Below are positions 35,386-45,787 of a DNA stretch of 64,000 nt, in pieces. A program made the position numbers and the translations under genes. The number at the start of each line of letters is the position of its first letter. Position 1 is the first letter of the stretch. Source of the stretch: Diphasiastrum complanatum (taxonomy: Eukaryota > Streptophyta > Lycopodiopsida > Lycopodiales > Lycopodiaceae); contig CM055092.1 in assembly GCA_029204225.1 (NCBI GenBank), positions 84,536,694-84,600,693 of the forward strand, written 5' to 3'. The notes under the pieces are model-generated. The model ran no database searches. It saw only the letters and a program-made list of their open reading frames with translations, and was not told the origin of the DNA.

Positions 35386-35760
35386 CTAAGAAACTCTTTT
35401 CTTTTTTTTCGGTGCAGAAAGACCTTCGAATTGCTTACGGTAATAAGTGTTGTCTGCCAATAATTTCTCAAAAGTGATGTTTGGACGAAGGGATCCAATA
35501 TCAGTAACTATATCATAGTCCTTCGTCTTTTCTTTCGAGATTGGCTTGTCAATAATAGCACTAGACAATTTAGTCGTTGGTATATCTTCGTCCTTCTCCT
35601 CAAACGTGACCACCTTCTCTGCAACAGCTCACTGTTGTTCAGTATTGATAATTTCTTTCGCTTCTGCTAAGATGTCTTTCACAAATAATTTTGTAGCATT
35701 GCGGTCATAGTCGGGGTCATTTTTAAGATCTTCTTTAGTTGTTGATTTATTCGTTGACTT
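35386..35760 (-). pseudogene. Gypsy gag-protease junction region (left of the nested insertion)
   Basis: Minus-strand frames with one stop: TNKSTTKEDLKNDPDYDRN, LFVKDILAEAKEII, then VVTFEEKDEDIPTT and FEKLLADNTYYRKQFEGL. It is acidic and lysine-rich, leading into the protease. Its upstream end coincides with the GACTT target site at 35756-35760; the reading frame resumes in the gag half right of 39403. Confidence 0.75.
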
Positions 35761-36322
35761 TGTCATGTGCTGCATGTAATTAGCCCATGAGCTTACTAAT
35801 GAATTGCCAAATATAGCCATGGAGCTAAATTAGATTAGAACTAGTCAATAGGACAGTTAATAAAGTGGTTCGAACAACCTCGCTATAATTGAGAATAGCG
35901 GAATTGTAATAATGGTTGTAATGCCCAATTTAGCTAAATAGGGTCCCAAACTTATAGTAGAGGCACAAATGACCACTATAAATAGCTGATGTCGTGCTAA
36001 ATTTGGCGGCTATTGTTCATTTTGTAATTTTGAGTTCTAAGAGATCTTGGAGCTTCTCTTGGAGAGCTTTCTTGATGAAGAAAGTGGTTCATGTGCCTAA
36101 AATCATATGAGAGCTATGATCATGCTCTAGAATCAGGCCATATCTTGTGAATGATCAATAATCATGAATAAAGATACCTTACTTTGTCTATTTTGGTGAA
36201 GTTTTGCTACTTTTAGCTTTCTTCTTGATTTTTGACTAGTTTCTTGATTTCTTGTATTTCCATTGTAATTTGATGTTTAATGAATGGATTAGATGTTTGA
36301 ATGCTAAGGTTGGCACATGACA
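35761..36322 (+). repeat. 5' LTR of the nested element
   Basis: TG...CA ends with 10-bp inverted termini. It contains a TATA-like CTATAAATAGC near 35977 and an AATAAA near 36170, consistent with a promoter and polyadenylation signal in plus orientation. Confidence 0.93.
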
Positions 36323-36326
36323 ATTT

Positions 36327-36338
36327 TGGTAGTAGAGC
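36327..36338 (+). promoter_or_regulatory. Primer-binding site of the nested element
   Basis: TGGTAGTAGAGC starts five bases after the 5' LTR. It resembles the Met-tRNA site TGGTATCAGAGC with two to three changes. Confidence 0.7.
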
Positions 36339-38826
36339 ATTAGATCCTTTCCCCATCAGATTTGGTGGATTTTGTTAAATTTGGTAGAGTTTCTTGTTCT
36401 AGTTTTCTTGTTTTCTCAATTTTCAGCAAGCTTTGATTCAATTTTTGACCATTTAATCTTCATAATTTTGTGATTTCTTATTGTAGATCAGTAGATCTTT
36501 TTTTTAGCTTCTGGGAGGTACCGAGATTTTCTGATTTGGAGCTATAATGACCAAGTTACGGCCATATTTGTGTTTTCATTCCAATTTTAGTTAGTGACAG
36601 TTTTTGCAGTCTGTTTTTTTTCCATTTTTGGCTGAATTTTTGGCCGAATTTTATGACTGTATTTCTATAGGTAGATCTCACTCTTAGCTTCAATTTGAGC
36701 CAATTTGCAGCCAATTTGGTTGAAAATTGAGAGAGATACGACAGTTCTTGTGAAGGAGGTCTAAAACTAGTTCTTGGTGGAAATTTGGGAGAGAAGCACT
36801 TCAACTTTTCATTTCTGAAGTTTTGCTTCTTTGTAAAAAAAATTCAATTTCTTCATTCTGAAGTTCTCGCAGGTTCATAAAAAAAGTTTGACCTAACCCT
36901 ATCCTCGCACGGCCCTAACCCTACCCTCGCAAATTAGGTTAAGAGAAAAAAAGAGCAAAAACACAAGAAAGATAGCTTGGCCAATTTTACTAACCCTAAG
37001 AGCAAAAAAAAAACACACAAAAAGACACCATGGCCAATGCCCTAACCCTAACCCAGGAACTGAATAAAAAAAAAAACCTTTAGCCTAAACCTAACTCATC
37101 TCTCGCACCCCACCCCCATCTCTCGCACGATCTCTACGATCTAACCCTCCCTCTCACTCCACGCGACCCCCAGCGCATTCCCTCTCTCCCACGCGACACC
37201 TCTCTCTTCTCTCCTCGCGCCGTTTCCTCCTCGCGACGCCCCCCTCTACCTCTCTTCGTCTATTCTCTCTCCTTTGCCCCCTGTCCGCGCGCCAGCATGC
37301 CATCTTGTTCAGAATGTTCCTTTTCCATTCTCCTTCACGGCCCACCTCGCTCATGTGCGTGCCATTTCTCTCCTCCCTCTGCTCGTAAAAAAAAATACCT
37401 CCTGAGTCTTTTTTATTTTTTCCCGATTTGTTCTATTTTTCATGAGCAAATGTTTCATGGATTTAAAATCATGATCAAATACAATTTATGAATTTTCTTA
37501 AGGCCCTATTCCTAAGATGCTTATTAGTTATTTTCTTTCAATTTTAGAAACCTCATATCTTTGTCATTTGAAGTTGGATTCAGGCACTGTAAAAACAAAA
37601 TTTGATCAGTTCATTGTGTCGAGTATAGTGATCAACATTTCCCTCATCATTATTTTTGTTTTTCACTGTTTTTTTTAGGACCCCTTCTGTCTTAAGTTAT
37701 TCACAGTTATTTTGCTTTACTCTTTAAACTTTTGTATCTTCTCCATTTGACCTCGGATTTTAGTGCCGTAAAAAGCAAATTTCTGCAGCTCACCAAGTTT
37801 GACAGTGTGGAAGTCTTATTTGTACCAAAAATTGACCTCCTCAAAAGTCTCTGTATTTGCTTTATCAAAAAAACCCATGTCTCTCGTCACTAGTTAACTG
37901 CACCTTGCTAAATTCAATTTTCATATCACTTCAAAATTCTTCCCAAGATTGCAATCCACAGTTACAAGATTTGGTTATTCCACATCAATTGCAATGGATT
38001 GGGATTATGAACAAGAGGATGACAATCAGTCATACTGTGATGACAATTATGACAATGATGTGGAAGAATATTGGGATCAAGGTGACGACTATATCGAAGA
38101 ATATGACCAACTAGTGAATCTAATGTGATATTGATGGAAGGAGTTGGTGCAAAATCCTTGAAAATTCTTGCATTAGAGGATGTCATCAATCCTATCAACA
38201 AGGAAAGCAGGTTAACATGGAAACTGAATTCAAAATCATCAAATTCCTTGTGTACAGATGACCAAAAAGATCCCTTCATTACATGGGATTTGATGAATTC
38301 GAATGTGGGATGCATGGCTCTAATAAATGCTCTGGAGCTAGAAATGGATACCACTATCCTACATCAAGGAGCAATGCATAAGGCTATAACACCGGATGCA
38401 GGGACAAAAAAAGACGCATCTGGAATTGGATAGCCTATCCAATCAAGGAAGATACTGAGGAAGAAGACCATTGCATGTCATGTTGCTTGGATCCTGCCAA
38501 CCCATACAAAACTAATGCAACTTGAGGCTTTCATGTATTTCATCAATCTCTTCTTCAGTGATCTTATTGATTCTATGGGATCAGTTGTAGATCAAATGTT
38601 CTCTATGAAGAAAACTCGTTGCAACCTTATTCTACAACAATGAGCTTGAAGTTGAACTTGAGGCAACAAAATCTAAATGGTAGATGGCTACTGACAAAAA
38701 TAATACAAGAAAAGATGTTTCTTATTCAAGGTGGCCAAATACTTCTCGACTACTGCCAAAGGATTCATGAGACATGGCACTCAACAAAGGACTACATGGT
38801 CTTCATTTTTGAGGGCAAAAATGCTT
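36339..38826 (+). other. Interior of the nested element, no retroviral domains
   Basis: A leader with CCCTAACCCTA tracts (36890-37080) and a C/T-rich, comparatively GC-rich stretch (37080-37400) leads to AT-rich DNA and then weak coding-like sequence (37994-38460, several frames). The frame at 38125-38433 reads ILALEDVINPINKESRLTWK and is unassigned. The GC-rich block might be captured host leader sequence. Confidence 0.45.
37994..38128 (+). CDS. Short acidic ORF in the nested element
   Basis: A 44-residue ATG frame, MDWDYEQEDDNQSYCDDNY then DNDVEEYWDQGDDYIEEYDQ. It is strongly acidic (Asp/Glu/Tyr). I do not recognise it. It could be the start of a decayed non-gag protein carried by the element; coding sense is suggested only by composition. 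Confidence 0.35.
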   Translation: MDWDYEQEDDNQSYCDDNYDNDVEEYWDQGDDYIEEYDQLVNLM

Positions 38827-38839
38827 AAAGTAGGGGGAG
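38827..38839 (+). promoter_or_regulatory. Polypurine tract of the nested element
   Basis: AAAGTAGGGGGAG directly abuts the 3' LTR. It is a typical copia-type polypurine tract and fixes the element's orientation as plus. Confidence 0.88.
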
Positions 38840-39398
38840 TGTCATGTGCTGCATGTAATTAGCCCATGAGCTTACTAATGAATTGCCAAATATAGCCATG
38901 GAGCTAAATTAGATTAGAACTAGTCAATAGGATAGTTAATAAAGTGGTCGAACAACCTCGCTATAATTGAGAATAGCAGAATTATAATAATGGTTGTAAG
39001 GCCCAATTTAGCTAAATAAGGCCCCTAACTTATAGTAGAGGCACAAATCACTACTATAAATAGCTGAGGTCATGCTAAATTTGGAGGCTATTGTTCATTT
39101 TGTAATTTTGAGTTTTAAGAGATCTTGGAGCTTCTCTTGGAGAGCTTTCTTGATGAAGAAAGTGGTTCATGTGCCTAAAATCACATGAGAGCTATGATCA
39201 TGCTCTAGAATCAGGCCCTATTTTGTGAATGATCAATAATCATGAATAAAGATACCTTACTTTGTCTATTTGGTGAGGTTTTGATACTTTTAGCTATCTT
39301 CTTGATTTTTGACTAGTTTCTTGATTTCTTGCATTTCATTGTAATTTGATGTTTAATGAATGGATTATATGTTTGAATGCTGAGGTTGGCACATGATA
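38840..39398 (+). repeat. 3' LTR of the nested element
   Basis: About 95-96% identical to the 5' LTR. It ends GCACATGATA (one change from the 5' copy), then the GACTT target duplication. Confidence 0.93.
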
Positions 39399-40934
39399 GA
39401 CTTGCTCAAAGATTTCTTCTTCGAAGAGTTTCTGTGCTTCGTTGAAGATTTTTGTTTGGGTTTCGAAGAGCCTTTCCTTCGTGTTGTAACTTTAAATAGC
39501 TTTTCCACGTCACTTGGCCAGGACTGGTCCTCTATCTTCGCCAACGTTTCTTCAATAATATCGATCCTCTGCACAACAACATCAGTGAAAGCTTTTGCTT
39601 TCGTGTCTGCAGCAGCTGGTGTTGCTACATATTGGTACTTAGGTCGCGGCTTCTGCGGCTGAGGGCAGTCAGGATACTTGTGACCAGGCTCCCTATAGTT
39701 CGAGCATAACGGTACATAACCAATCGGCTTTCGTGGCTGAGGACAGTCAGGTGAAAAATGTCCCAGCTCTCCACAGTTGTAACGGTTGCCCGACACTGGT
39801 TTAGTCACGGTTTGTGACTTCATCGCTGGTCCAACAAATTCAGGAGGGTTGTATCTTCTTGGTGCAAACTTTGGTCTCTCCTGCTGGGCTGATCCTGCAG
39901 TACCTTGAACATGATTAGTGGTCGCATCATTTTGAAAAAAAAAAAGTACCTCGTGGGCAGGATCTTCAATATATTTTACATTCACGGTGGTGCAGTCCTC
40001 CTTAGTATGTCCAGAAGTTTCACATTTTGTACACCACATTCCCGTGTTGGAAGAAGAGGCTTTAGGTCTCTTGTCTGCCACTTCAGAGATCTGCACTTTC
40101 AAATCATTAAAATTTTTATTAAGATCAGCCATATTACTCTTCCAAAGCTTTTTGACTTTAGAAGTTGACAACTTATCCTCGATAGTTTCCATGTCGTACT
40201 TTCGTTTGATCGTCGTTTACTTCTTTTATCTCTTTTATCAGCTTCTGATTCTGATCAATCACTACTTTCAGACTCCGAGCTTGAAGAACTGGTACTTGAG
40301 TCAGAATCTGAATCATCCTCGCTATCACTAGAATCAGTTTTAGACTTACGAGATCTTTTAGTTGAGCGTCACTTTCGTGCTAGTTTTGAGGTCTCAAAAT
40401 TCTCAGCACTAGTCCCCTTGTTTGCAATACCGATCAATCTTTGGTGGTAAACCAGCCAAAAACCATTCGATTTGCATATCAACAGGATATACACCGATTA
40501 GTTTTCCTATAGAATTCTTAGCCTTTTGTGTATATCTGAACTGATTCAGAAATGCATCTTTAGTAGTAACCAGGTTCCTACGCAACCTGATTTAACTTGA
40601 CTGTACTATATGCGTGTCTACTTTCTCAGCAGACCCAAAAAGATTCGCGGTTTGTCTACGTCAGTTCCTTCGTTATTTGCATTAGCGATTGACTCAAATT
40701 GTGGGACATAGCTATCTGCATCATCTGAAGTAGTCCCTTTAAAATAATCGTACTTTTTTTTGAGATAGAAATGAAACGTGCAGCGAGACCCTCCATACCG
40801 AAGCTAATTAGGAGTTCAAATAATTGGGCAGTGATTTCATCAAGATTTTTTCGACTCGCGCTTTCACTCTGTCTTTGTAAAAATTCCTCTCTAAGCTTAC
40901 AGTATCGTTCTAATCAGGATTCTATATCTGACAT
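39399..40934 (-). pseudogene. Ty3/gypsy gag with zinc knuckles (right half of the split element)
   Basis: The minus-strand ATG at 40934 gives MSDIES, a stop, then LERYCKLREEFLQRQSES and ITAQLFELLISFGMEGLAAR. Several stops follow. The last 275 codons (from 40192) are open and carry three CCHC knuckles. The first, WCTKCETSGHTKEDC, is intact. In the second the first Cys is Arg (RYNCGELGHFSPDC). In the third the second Cys is Tyr (LCSNYREPGHKYPDC). A Lys/Ser-rich tail runs to the insertion point at 39403, and the frame resumes at 35755. Start to primer site is about 50 bp, normal for gypsy elements. Confidence 0.85.
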
Positions 40935-40986
40935 ACACTAGAAATGGAGATGGTTGTGTCAGTTTTCTTATAACTTTCCAAAGCTA

Positions 40987-41004
40987 TCCCCAGCAACGGC
41001 GCCA
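40987..41004 (-). promoter_or_regulatory. Gypsy primer-binding site (tRNA-Asp-like)
   Basis: The minus strand reads TGGCGCCGTTGCTGGGGA, 12 bases after the LTR end. This is one base off TGGCGCCGTTGCCGGGGA, the Asp-tRNA complement typical of Athila/Tat elements. Confidence 0.85.
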
Positions 41005-41016
41005 AAAATTGGTATA

Positions 41017-41995
41017 TGTCATACTATACCAACAAGGTTAATATAGATTTTGTAGTAAATAATGTCGAACCCACAAAGGATAGTTTTAGAAAGTTATGTA
41101 TTTGGTACAAATTATGAGTTATTTTGAGTGAAGTGATGTCGAGCGTTGTTCTAGTTGTCAACAGACATTAGAAAGTAACCAGTATTACTTGTGTTTGGGG
41201 TGTGTAGTGTTAATAATTCCAGAACAACAGTTTGGCCTCTATCAAATCGAATAAAATGCGTTCTACAGGTGAAATGTTATCAGAGTAGTGCAACAGTACT
41301 ATACTCCAGCTGATTAAGGTGTCAACAGAGAGTCGAGAAATGTTCGATGTATTCGTGGTTGTGCAGACAATTAATTAATCGCGTTCACGAATTGTTTGTT
41401 TCTAGATTGAAGTCCTCAACAACTTAAGTCCAAGGTTATGGTTAAAGAGCACGAATAGTTTTAGAGCACATTAGAAACTTATGTCAATTACAAGCAAGAA
41501 CACAGATCAAAGACTCAATTCTTCAGACAGGGATTGTCATCTCAAATGTATACATACAGTTCTCTCAATGATTGTGCTAGACTGTACCAAATATAGATGT
41601 CATTCGAGTGCCGAAAAGAAAGTATTCGCGACAGACGAATAAGATGATTTTAAGACAATTCTTTAGAGCATATTTACGGATACACAACAAACGACTATAA
41701 TGCGCTAGAGAGTCTGTCTGACCAGAGAGTAATTCATGTAATGCGTTCGTGACTGCTAGTAGACTCGGAATCACTCACACTAAATAGTGTGGAGAATAGA
41801 GATAAGGGAAAATAACTCTCAACACTCTATTCACTTCTTCAGTCTCTTACAACTACATAAACTTGTCTCTCTCAATGGTCGAGACTGAAGCGTATGATCA
41901 ATATATGTTCAACGGGGCGAACAAACACACCTCTAAAACAATAGGTGCGTTGCTCCCACGAAAGGGTCTAGTTAACAATTAGGTTGAACGTATGT
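41017..41995 (-). repeat. Gypsy 5' LTR, copy 1 (minus strand)
   Basis: The 3' end ..TAGTATGACA is at 41017, just before the primer site. It matches, in inverted orientation, 43.92-44.57 kb and 45.66-45.79 kb at very roughly 85-90%. Relative to copy 2 it has an extra block of about 170 bp (near 41285-41455). Similarity stops near 41995. The true U3 start is either further right and diverged, or replaced. Confidence 0.8.
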
Positions 41996-42416
41996 AGAGA
42001 GAGAACCCACCAACCATACCCACAGTAGCATGGTATCTCAGGGGGCAGTTAGCACCCCTGAGATGGAGTGCTAATTGCCTGCCAAGAGAAAACAGCATTT
42101 GTTGGTAATGTAAACATCAGTCCAGGGAACTTACTGTGTAAGAATATATTATTAGTGATCTCGTGCAACTTCCCTATCATAAATCTGTTCCTTTGAAATG
42201 TCATAACGATGTTTTTGACTTCATTAATAAAGGCCTCCTGGCTGTTACATCAATACATTGCAACAACAATCTGAGAAATAATAACTTGATAAGAGTTAAA
42301 GATCGGTCTAAGTGGATGTATTGGAAAAAAGGAAATGGAAGTTCCTTTCTTTTATCAAACTTTTTCATATGAAAATTACCTGAAACATGTAGTAGTAATA
42401 CTCAAAAAGTTAACAG
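41996..42416. other. Unassigned sequence right of LTR copy 1
   Basis: No longer similar to LTR copy 2. It holds a short inverted pair (CTCAGGGGGC / CACCCCTGAG near 42036-42063). No gene seen. Confidence 0.35.
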
Positions 42417-42947
42417 TCACATGTCACAAGTACCCTCATCTTTGATGGTCAAATACTCCAAAGGGTAGATCCATTTAGCATTATCAATGGTACATGGCTG
42501 ATCTTTATCCAAAAATAACAGAGCCTCCGGATTGTTAATAAAACAAATATCATCAATATACCGAAAGGTATACTTAAAAGCACGTAAGTATTCTATTTTG
42601 CCAAGTTTGGCAAGTCTCTTCATAAAACATAATTCATAAAATGACAGATACCAATTACACCAAGAAGGTGAACAAGCAAGGCCCATAGGAATACCACAAA
42701 CTTGTTTCCAAGTTTTATTACCTAGTCTCACAATGCAGTTATCAATCAATAAATCATTCCATTGACAGAGTAGTAATCTATCCATAGGAGTCCATTTATC
42801 AGTAGGTTTGTTTACCCATTTCCATTTGAATTTCCCACTGTTAGATTTCCATTTATATGCAAGACTGTCCTTCTTGCAAAATTTGAATGCATATAATATC
42901 ATTTTACGTATGACAGTTTTTAGCCCACCAGGGCGATTCGACACAAT
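42417..42947 (-). pseudogene. Penelope-like reverse transcriptase fragment
   Basis: The open frame of 178 codons has no stop until 42417. It reads QVCGIPMGLACSPSWCN (85-100), LSFYELCFMKRLAKLG (103-118), KYTFRYIDDICFINN (127-141) with the catalytic YIDD, and WIYPLEYLTIKDE (161-173). The GIPMG..C.P, FRYIDD and IYP..L.IK series is, from memory, that of Penelope-like and related non-LTR RTs, not of copia, gypsy or LINE elements. A clean acceptor CTATCTTGCAG lies at the upstream edge (42948), so the frame may begin as an exon. N-terminal RT motifs and any GIY-YIG endonuclease are missing. It lies between two inverted gypsy LTRs. Confidence 0.65.
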
Positions 42948-43031
42948 CTGCAAGATAGAAGGAAGTCAATACGTTATAAAGAATTCTGTACATATTCATT
43001 TTGGCAGTTTGGCACCTTTGCGGCAAAAACA

Positions 43032-43304
43032 TTGTTTTTCGTTCATAATCTTTATGTTAAAAGTTCATTTATAAGATTCTCAGCTCGCTATTGTAAAGAA
43101 ATCACACTACATAGTGATTCAGATGCAGACAGAAAGTTAACTCAGGAGCTGTTCGATGGAACGTTGCTCCTTGTTAAGCTTCAAGAATTAGGCAACCTAC
43201 CAGTTGGCCGTTATACAAAATCAAAAGAAGACTTGATGTTGATTGAGGCTCAACAAAATTTGGAGTTAGCCCAAAAGCTACAAGAAGAATTGAATCCTTC
43301 GTAA
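43032..43304 (+). CDS. Unassigned ORF upstream of LTR copy 2
   Basis: The frame has no ATG at its start (TTG). It reads SARYCKEITLHSDSDADRK, LTQELFDGTLLLVKLQEL, GNLPVGRYTKSKEDLM and LELAQKLQEELNPS, then a stop. The helical, charged C-terminus looks genuinely coding. It lies 300 bp before a polypurine tract on the same strand, so it could be the last coding sequence of the plus-strand gypsy element that owns LTR copy 2. I do not recognise it. Confidence 0.35.
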   Translation: MFFVHNLYVKSSFIRFSARYCKEITLHSDSDADRKLTQELFDGTLLLVKLQELGNLPVGRYTKSKEDLMLIEAQQNLELAQKLQEELNPS

Positions 43305-43600
43305 ATATTCATTCTTGCCTATGTCATGGTCATGTTTCTATGAGATGCTGAATCCAGATCCTTGAAGTTTGAAGATGTTTTGAAGTTTGATTCCAGTTCT
43401 CATCAATAATTCAAAGATCAAATCAAATCAACCTATTTAAAGAAACAGCAAAGACACATATTCTCTAAGATGAAGAAATATCTAAAGGAAGAAACATATA
43501 AAGAAATATCTTTTTGCCTTAACGAAAATCTGACGAATAGAATGTTTGGCGAATGATCCTTGAACTAAAGATCATATGTTCGCGAGGACATTTCACATTT
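43305..43600. other. Non-coding, before the polypurine tract
   Basis: AT-rich spacer between the unassigned ORF and the LTR. No feature seen. Confidence 0.4.
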
Positions 43601-43613
43601 GAGGAAGGAGATA
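43601..43613 (+). promoter_or_regulatory. Probable polypurine tract
   Basis: GAGGAAGGAGATA directly precedes TGTGATGCC, the proposed start of LTR copy 2. Confidence 0.55.
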
Positions 43614-44578
43614 TGTGATGCCATGAAATTGTTAAATATTGAATATCAACCTAAATATGGCATGATATACTCGAAAATGAAAATATGGCCGGAATAAATA
43701 TAAATCATGAAGAGGCCTAAGTCATTTTTCGGTAATATATCTTCTAAGTACTTGCCTTGTATTTAAGGACAAGACCTCTAAAAGGGAAACATTGCCTTGG
43801 ATAAGCCGTTACTAGGTCATCCATGCAAAACGACTCAAGATGAAGTGACATATTAAACAAGAGTAATTTTAACTCTTAGTTAAATATACCTCTTATGGTA
43901 TAATTGAGCATACATCCAACTTAATTGTTAACTAGACCTTTTTGCGGGAGCGACGCACCTGTTGTTTTAGAGGTGTGTTTGTTCGTCCCGTAGAACATAT
44001 ATTGACCTCACACGTCAGTCTCGACCATCAAGAGAGAAGAGTTTATGCATATGTAAGTGGTTGAAGAAGTGAATAAAGTGTTGAGAGTTATTCTCCCTTA
44101 TCTCTGTTCTCCGCACTATTTAGTGTGAGTGATCCTGAGTCTACTAGCAATCTCTAACGCATTACATGAATTACTCTCTGATCAGACAGACTCTCTAGCA
44201 CATTACAGTCGTTTGTTGTGTATCTGTAAAACATGCTCTAAGGAACTGTCTTAAAATCATCTTATTCGTCTGTCGTGAATACTTTCTTTTCGGCACTTGA
44301 ATAACGATTATATTTGGTACAGTCTAGCACAATCATTGGTAGAACTGTATGTATACATTTGAGATGACAGTCCCTGTATGAAGAATTGAGTCATTGATCT
44401 GTGTTCCTGATTGTAACTGACATAAGTTTCTAACGTGCTCTAAAACTATTCACCCTATAGAATGCATTTCATTCGATTTGATAAGGGCCAGACTATTGTT
44501 TTGAAATTATTAACACTACACACCTCAAACACAAGTAATACTGGTTACTTTCTAATGTCTGTTGACAACCAAAACAAC

Positions 44579-45651
44579 TGTTCCATACCTATGTAACTAG
44601 CAGTACTTCAGACCCCTAATAGTTTTAATGTTGGGGGCTAAATGGCAAGGTACCCTTAGGATTAAGGGTATGTGCCCTTGGATAAGGGCACGCAAGTGAC
44701 TATACCTTAGTTGGAGGTATGGAGTCACGTGACCTTTGGATAAGGGATACCCTTAGTATTAAGGATAGGTGTCTTAGATTAAGGTACTAGTGTCCTTGGT
44801 TAAGGGCAGGTAGGTGTCTATGCCTTGGATGGAGGTATGGAACCTAGAGAGCTGTTAGAAAGTCATTGGATGACTATTTTTCTAAACCTTGGGCCTCAAC
44901 CTTGAACCATATCACTTTATTGGTCTAGGACCAAAGTATACTTGCACAACTTGGGCAATGGGACCTAGTAGGAGGGCTCCCTTCTAAAGTGTCCATTGAG
45001 TTCCCAACTCCCACAAGAAAGACATTCAAAGAGTCATAGGTTATGGAAGGAGTCTCTTGACATTCCATAAGCCTATGGAGGCTCTTGGAGATTCTTTAAC
45101 TCCCCTAGGCTTTTCTCTCTTTCATTGGATGAGCATGGAACTCCATAGTGCATTGGAGGGGTCCATGGGCCATCTATATGAGGGTAGTAGGGCGCCCATT
45201 GGGAGGGGGAGATCTCTCTTGTTTGCTTTGCTTATGCTCTAGTGTTGCTACTAGTGTGTAGAGTGCTTTCTTGTGATAGTATGCTTGAGGTTTGGATCTT
45301 GCTTATGGTATGGGACATAAGTAGGGTTTGGATCTTGAGTATGCTATGGAGTGTTGTGGTATGCTTGTGATTTGTTTATGGTTAGCAAGGGGGTGCTAGA
45401 TAGGTCTTGCTTGGAGCTCGGATCTAGCTATGGTTGGGTGGTGAATACTTGAGGCCAGCTTGTTATCTATCTTTGTGTTTAAAGAGTAGGGACACAGGTG
45501 GAGGAGAGATCCTTGGAGGCTTGCAGATCCTTAATTGCAGGTGGAGGCATCCTAGCTTGGAGTTGGGGAGCATCTTGAAGGTTGCAGGTTGCTTGGAGGT
45601 CATTTGGAGGCTCTACCTTGGATTTGGAGGACTTCCTCACCTCTACTTGTA
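44579..45651. mobile_element. 1.07-kb insertion inside LTR copy 2 with target duplication
   Basis: The LTR is interrupted precisely. AAAACAAC stands at 44571-44578 and again at 45652-45659, whereas LTR copy 1 has a single GAACAAC at this site. The insert begins TGTTCCATACC and ends CCTCTACTTGTA, with no obvious terminal inverted repeats and no coding domain. It could be a solo LTR with atypical ends or a non-autonomous DNA transposon; the 8-bp repeat partly overlaps an A-rich run, so 5-8 bp is possible. It contains a run of mini-palindromes at 44651-44810. Confidence 0.7.
44651..44810. repeat. Array of short palindromes of CCCTT..AAGGG type
   Basis: Successive stem-loops: TACCCTTA-GGAT-TAAGGGTA (44651-44670, 8-bp stem), GTGCCCTT-GGAT-AAGGGCAC (44672-44691, 8-bp stem), then weaker ones around 44732-44747, 44748-44767, 44771-44785 and 44792-44807. 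All are centred on GGAT, GTAT, GAT or GGTT loops. Confidence 0.8.
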
Positions 45652-45787
45652 AAAACAACGCTCAAAACCATTTCACTCGAAACAACTCATAAATTCTACC
45701 AAACACATAACTTTCTAACGCTGTCCTCTACGGGTTCGACATTATTTACTACAAAATCTATATTAACCTTGTTGGTATAGTACGACA

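Larger units (their letters stand above)
35761..39398 (+). mobile_element. Complete non-autonomous LTR retrotransposon (3.64 kb), nested
   Basis: Both LTRs (562 and 559 bp) begin TGTCATGTGC and end GCACATGACA or GCACATGATA, perfect or near-perfect inverted termini. A 5-bp target duplication GACTT lies at 35756-35760 and 39399-39403. A tRNA-Met-like primer site follows the left LTR, and the polypurine tract AAAGTAGGGGGAG precedes the right LTR, both in copia style. LTRs differ at about 23 positions plus three indels (about 95-96% identical by eye), so the insertion is younger than its host element. The 2.5-kb interior has no protease, integrase or RT, so it depends on another element. It interrupts the gypsy gag-pol frame. 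Confidence 0.92.
43614..45787 (+). repeat. Gypsy LTR copy 2 (plus strand), carrying an insertion
   Basis: It starts TGTGATGCC and ends TAGTACGACA; without the insert it is about 1.1 kb. From about 43920 it matches LTR copy 1 in inverted orientation, except for a missing block of about 170 bp. The match resumes after the insert at 45652. To its right lies an unrelated coding-like sequence, which it or its element therefore interrupts or abuts. Confidence 0.7.

Noticed and set aside
42417-42953. Group II intron or mitochondrial RT
   Set aside because: No maturase-like motifs and no intron domain V structure; the FRYIDD..IYP pattern fits Penelope-like RT better.
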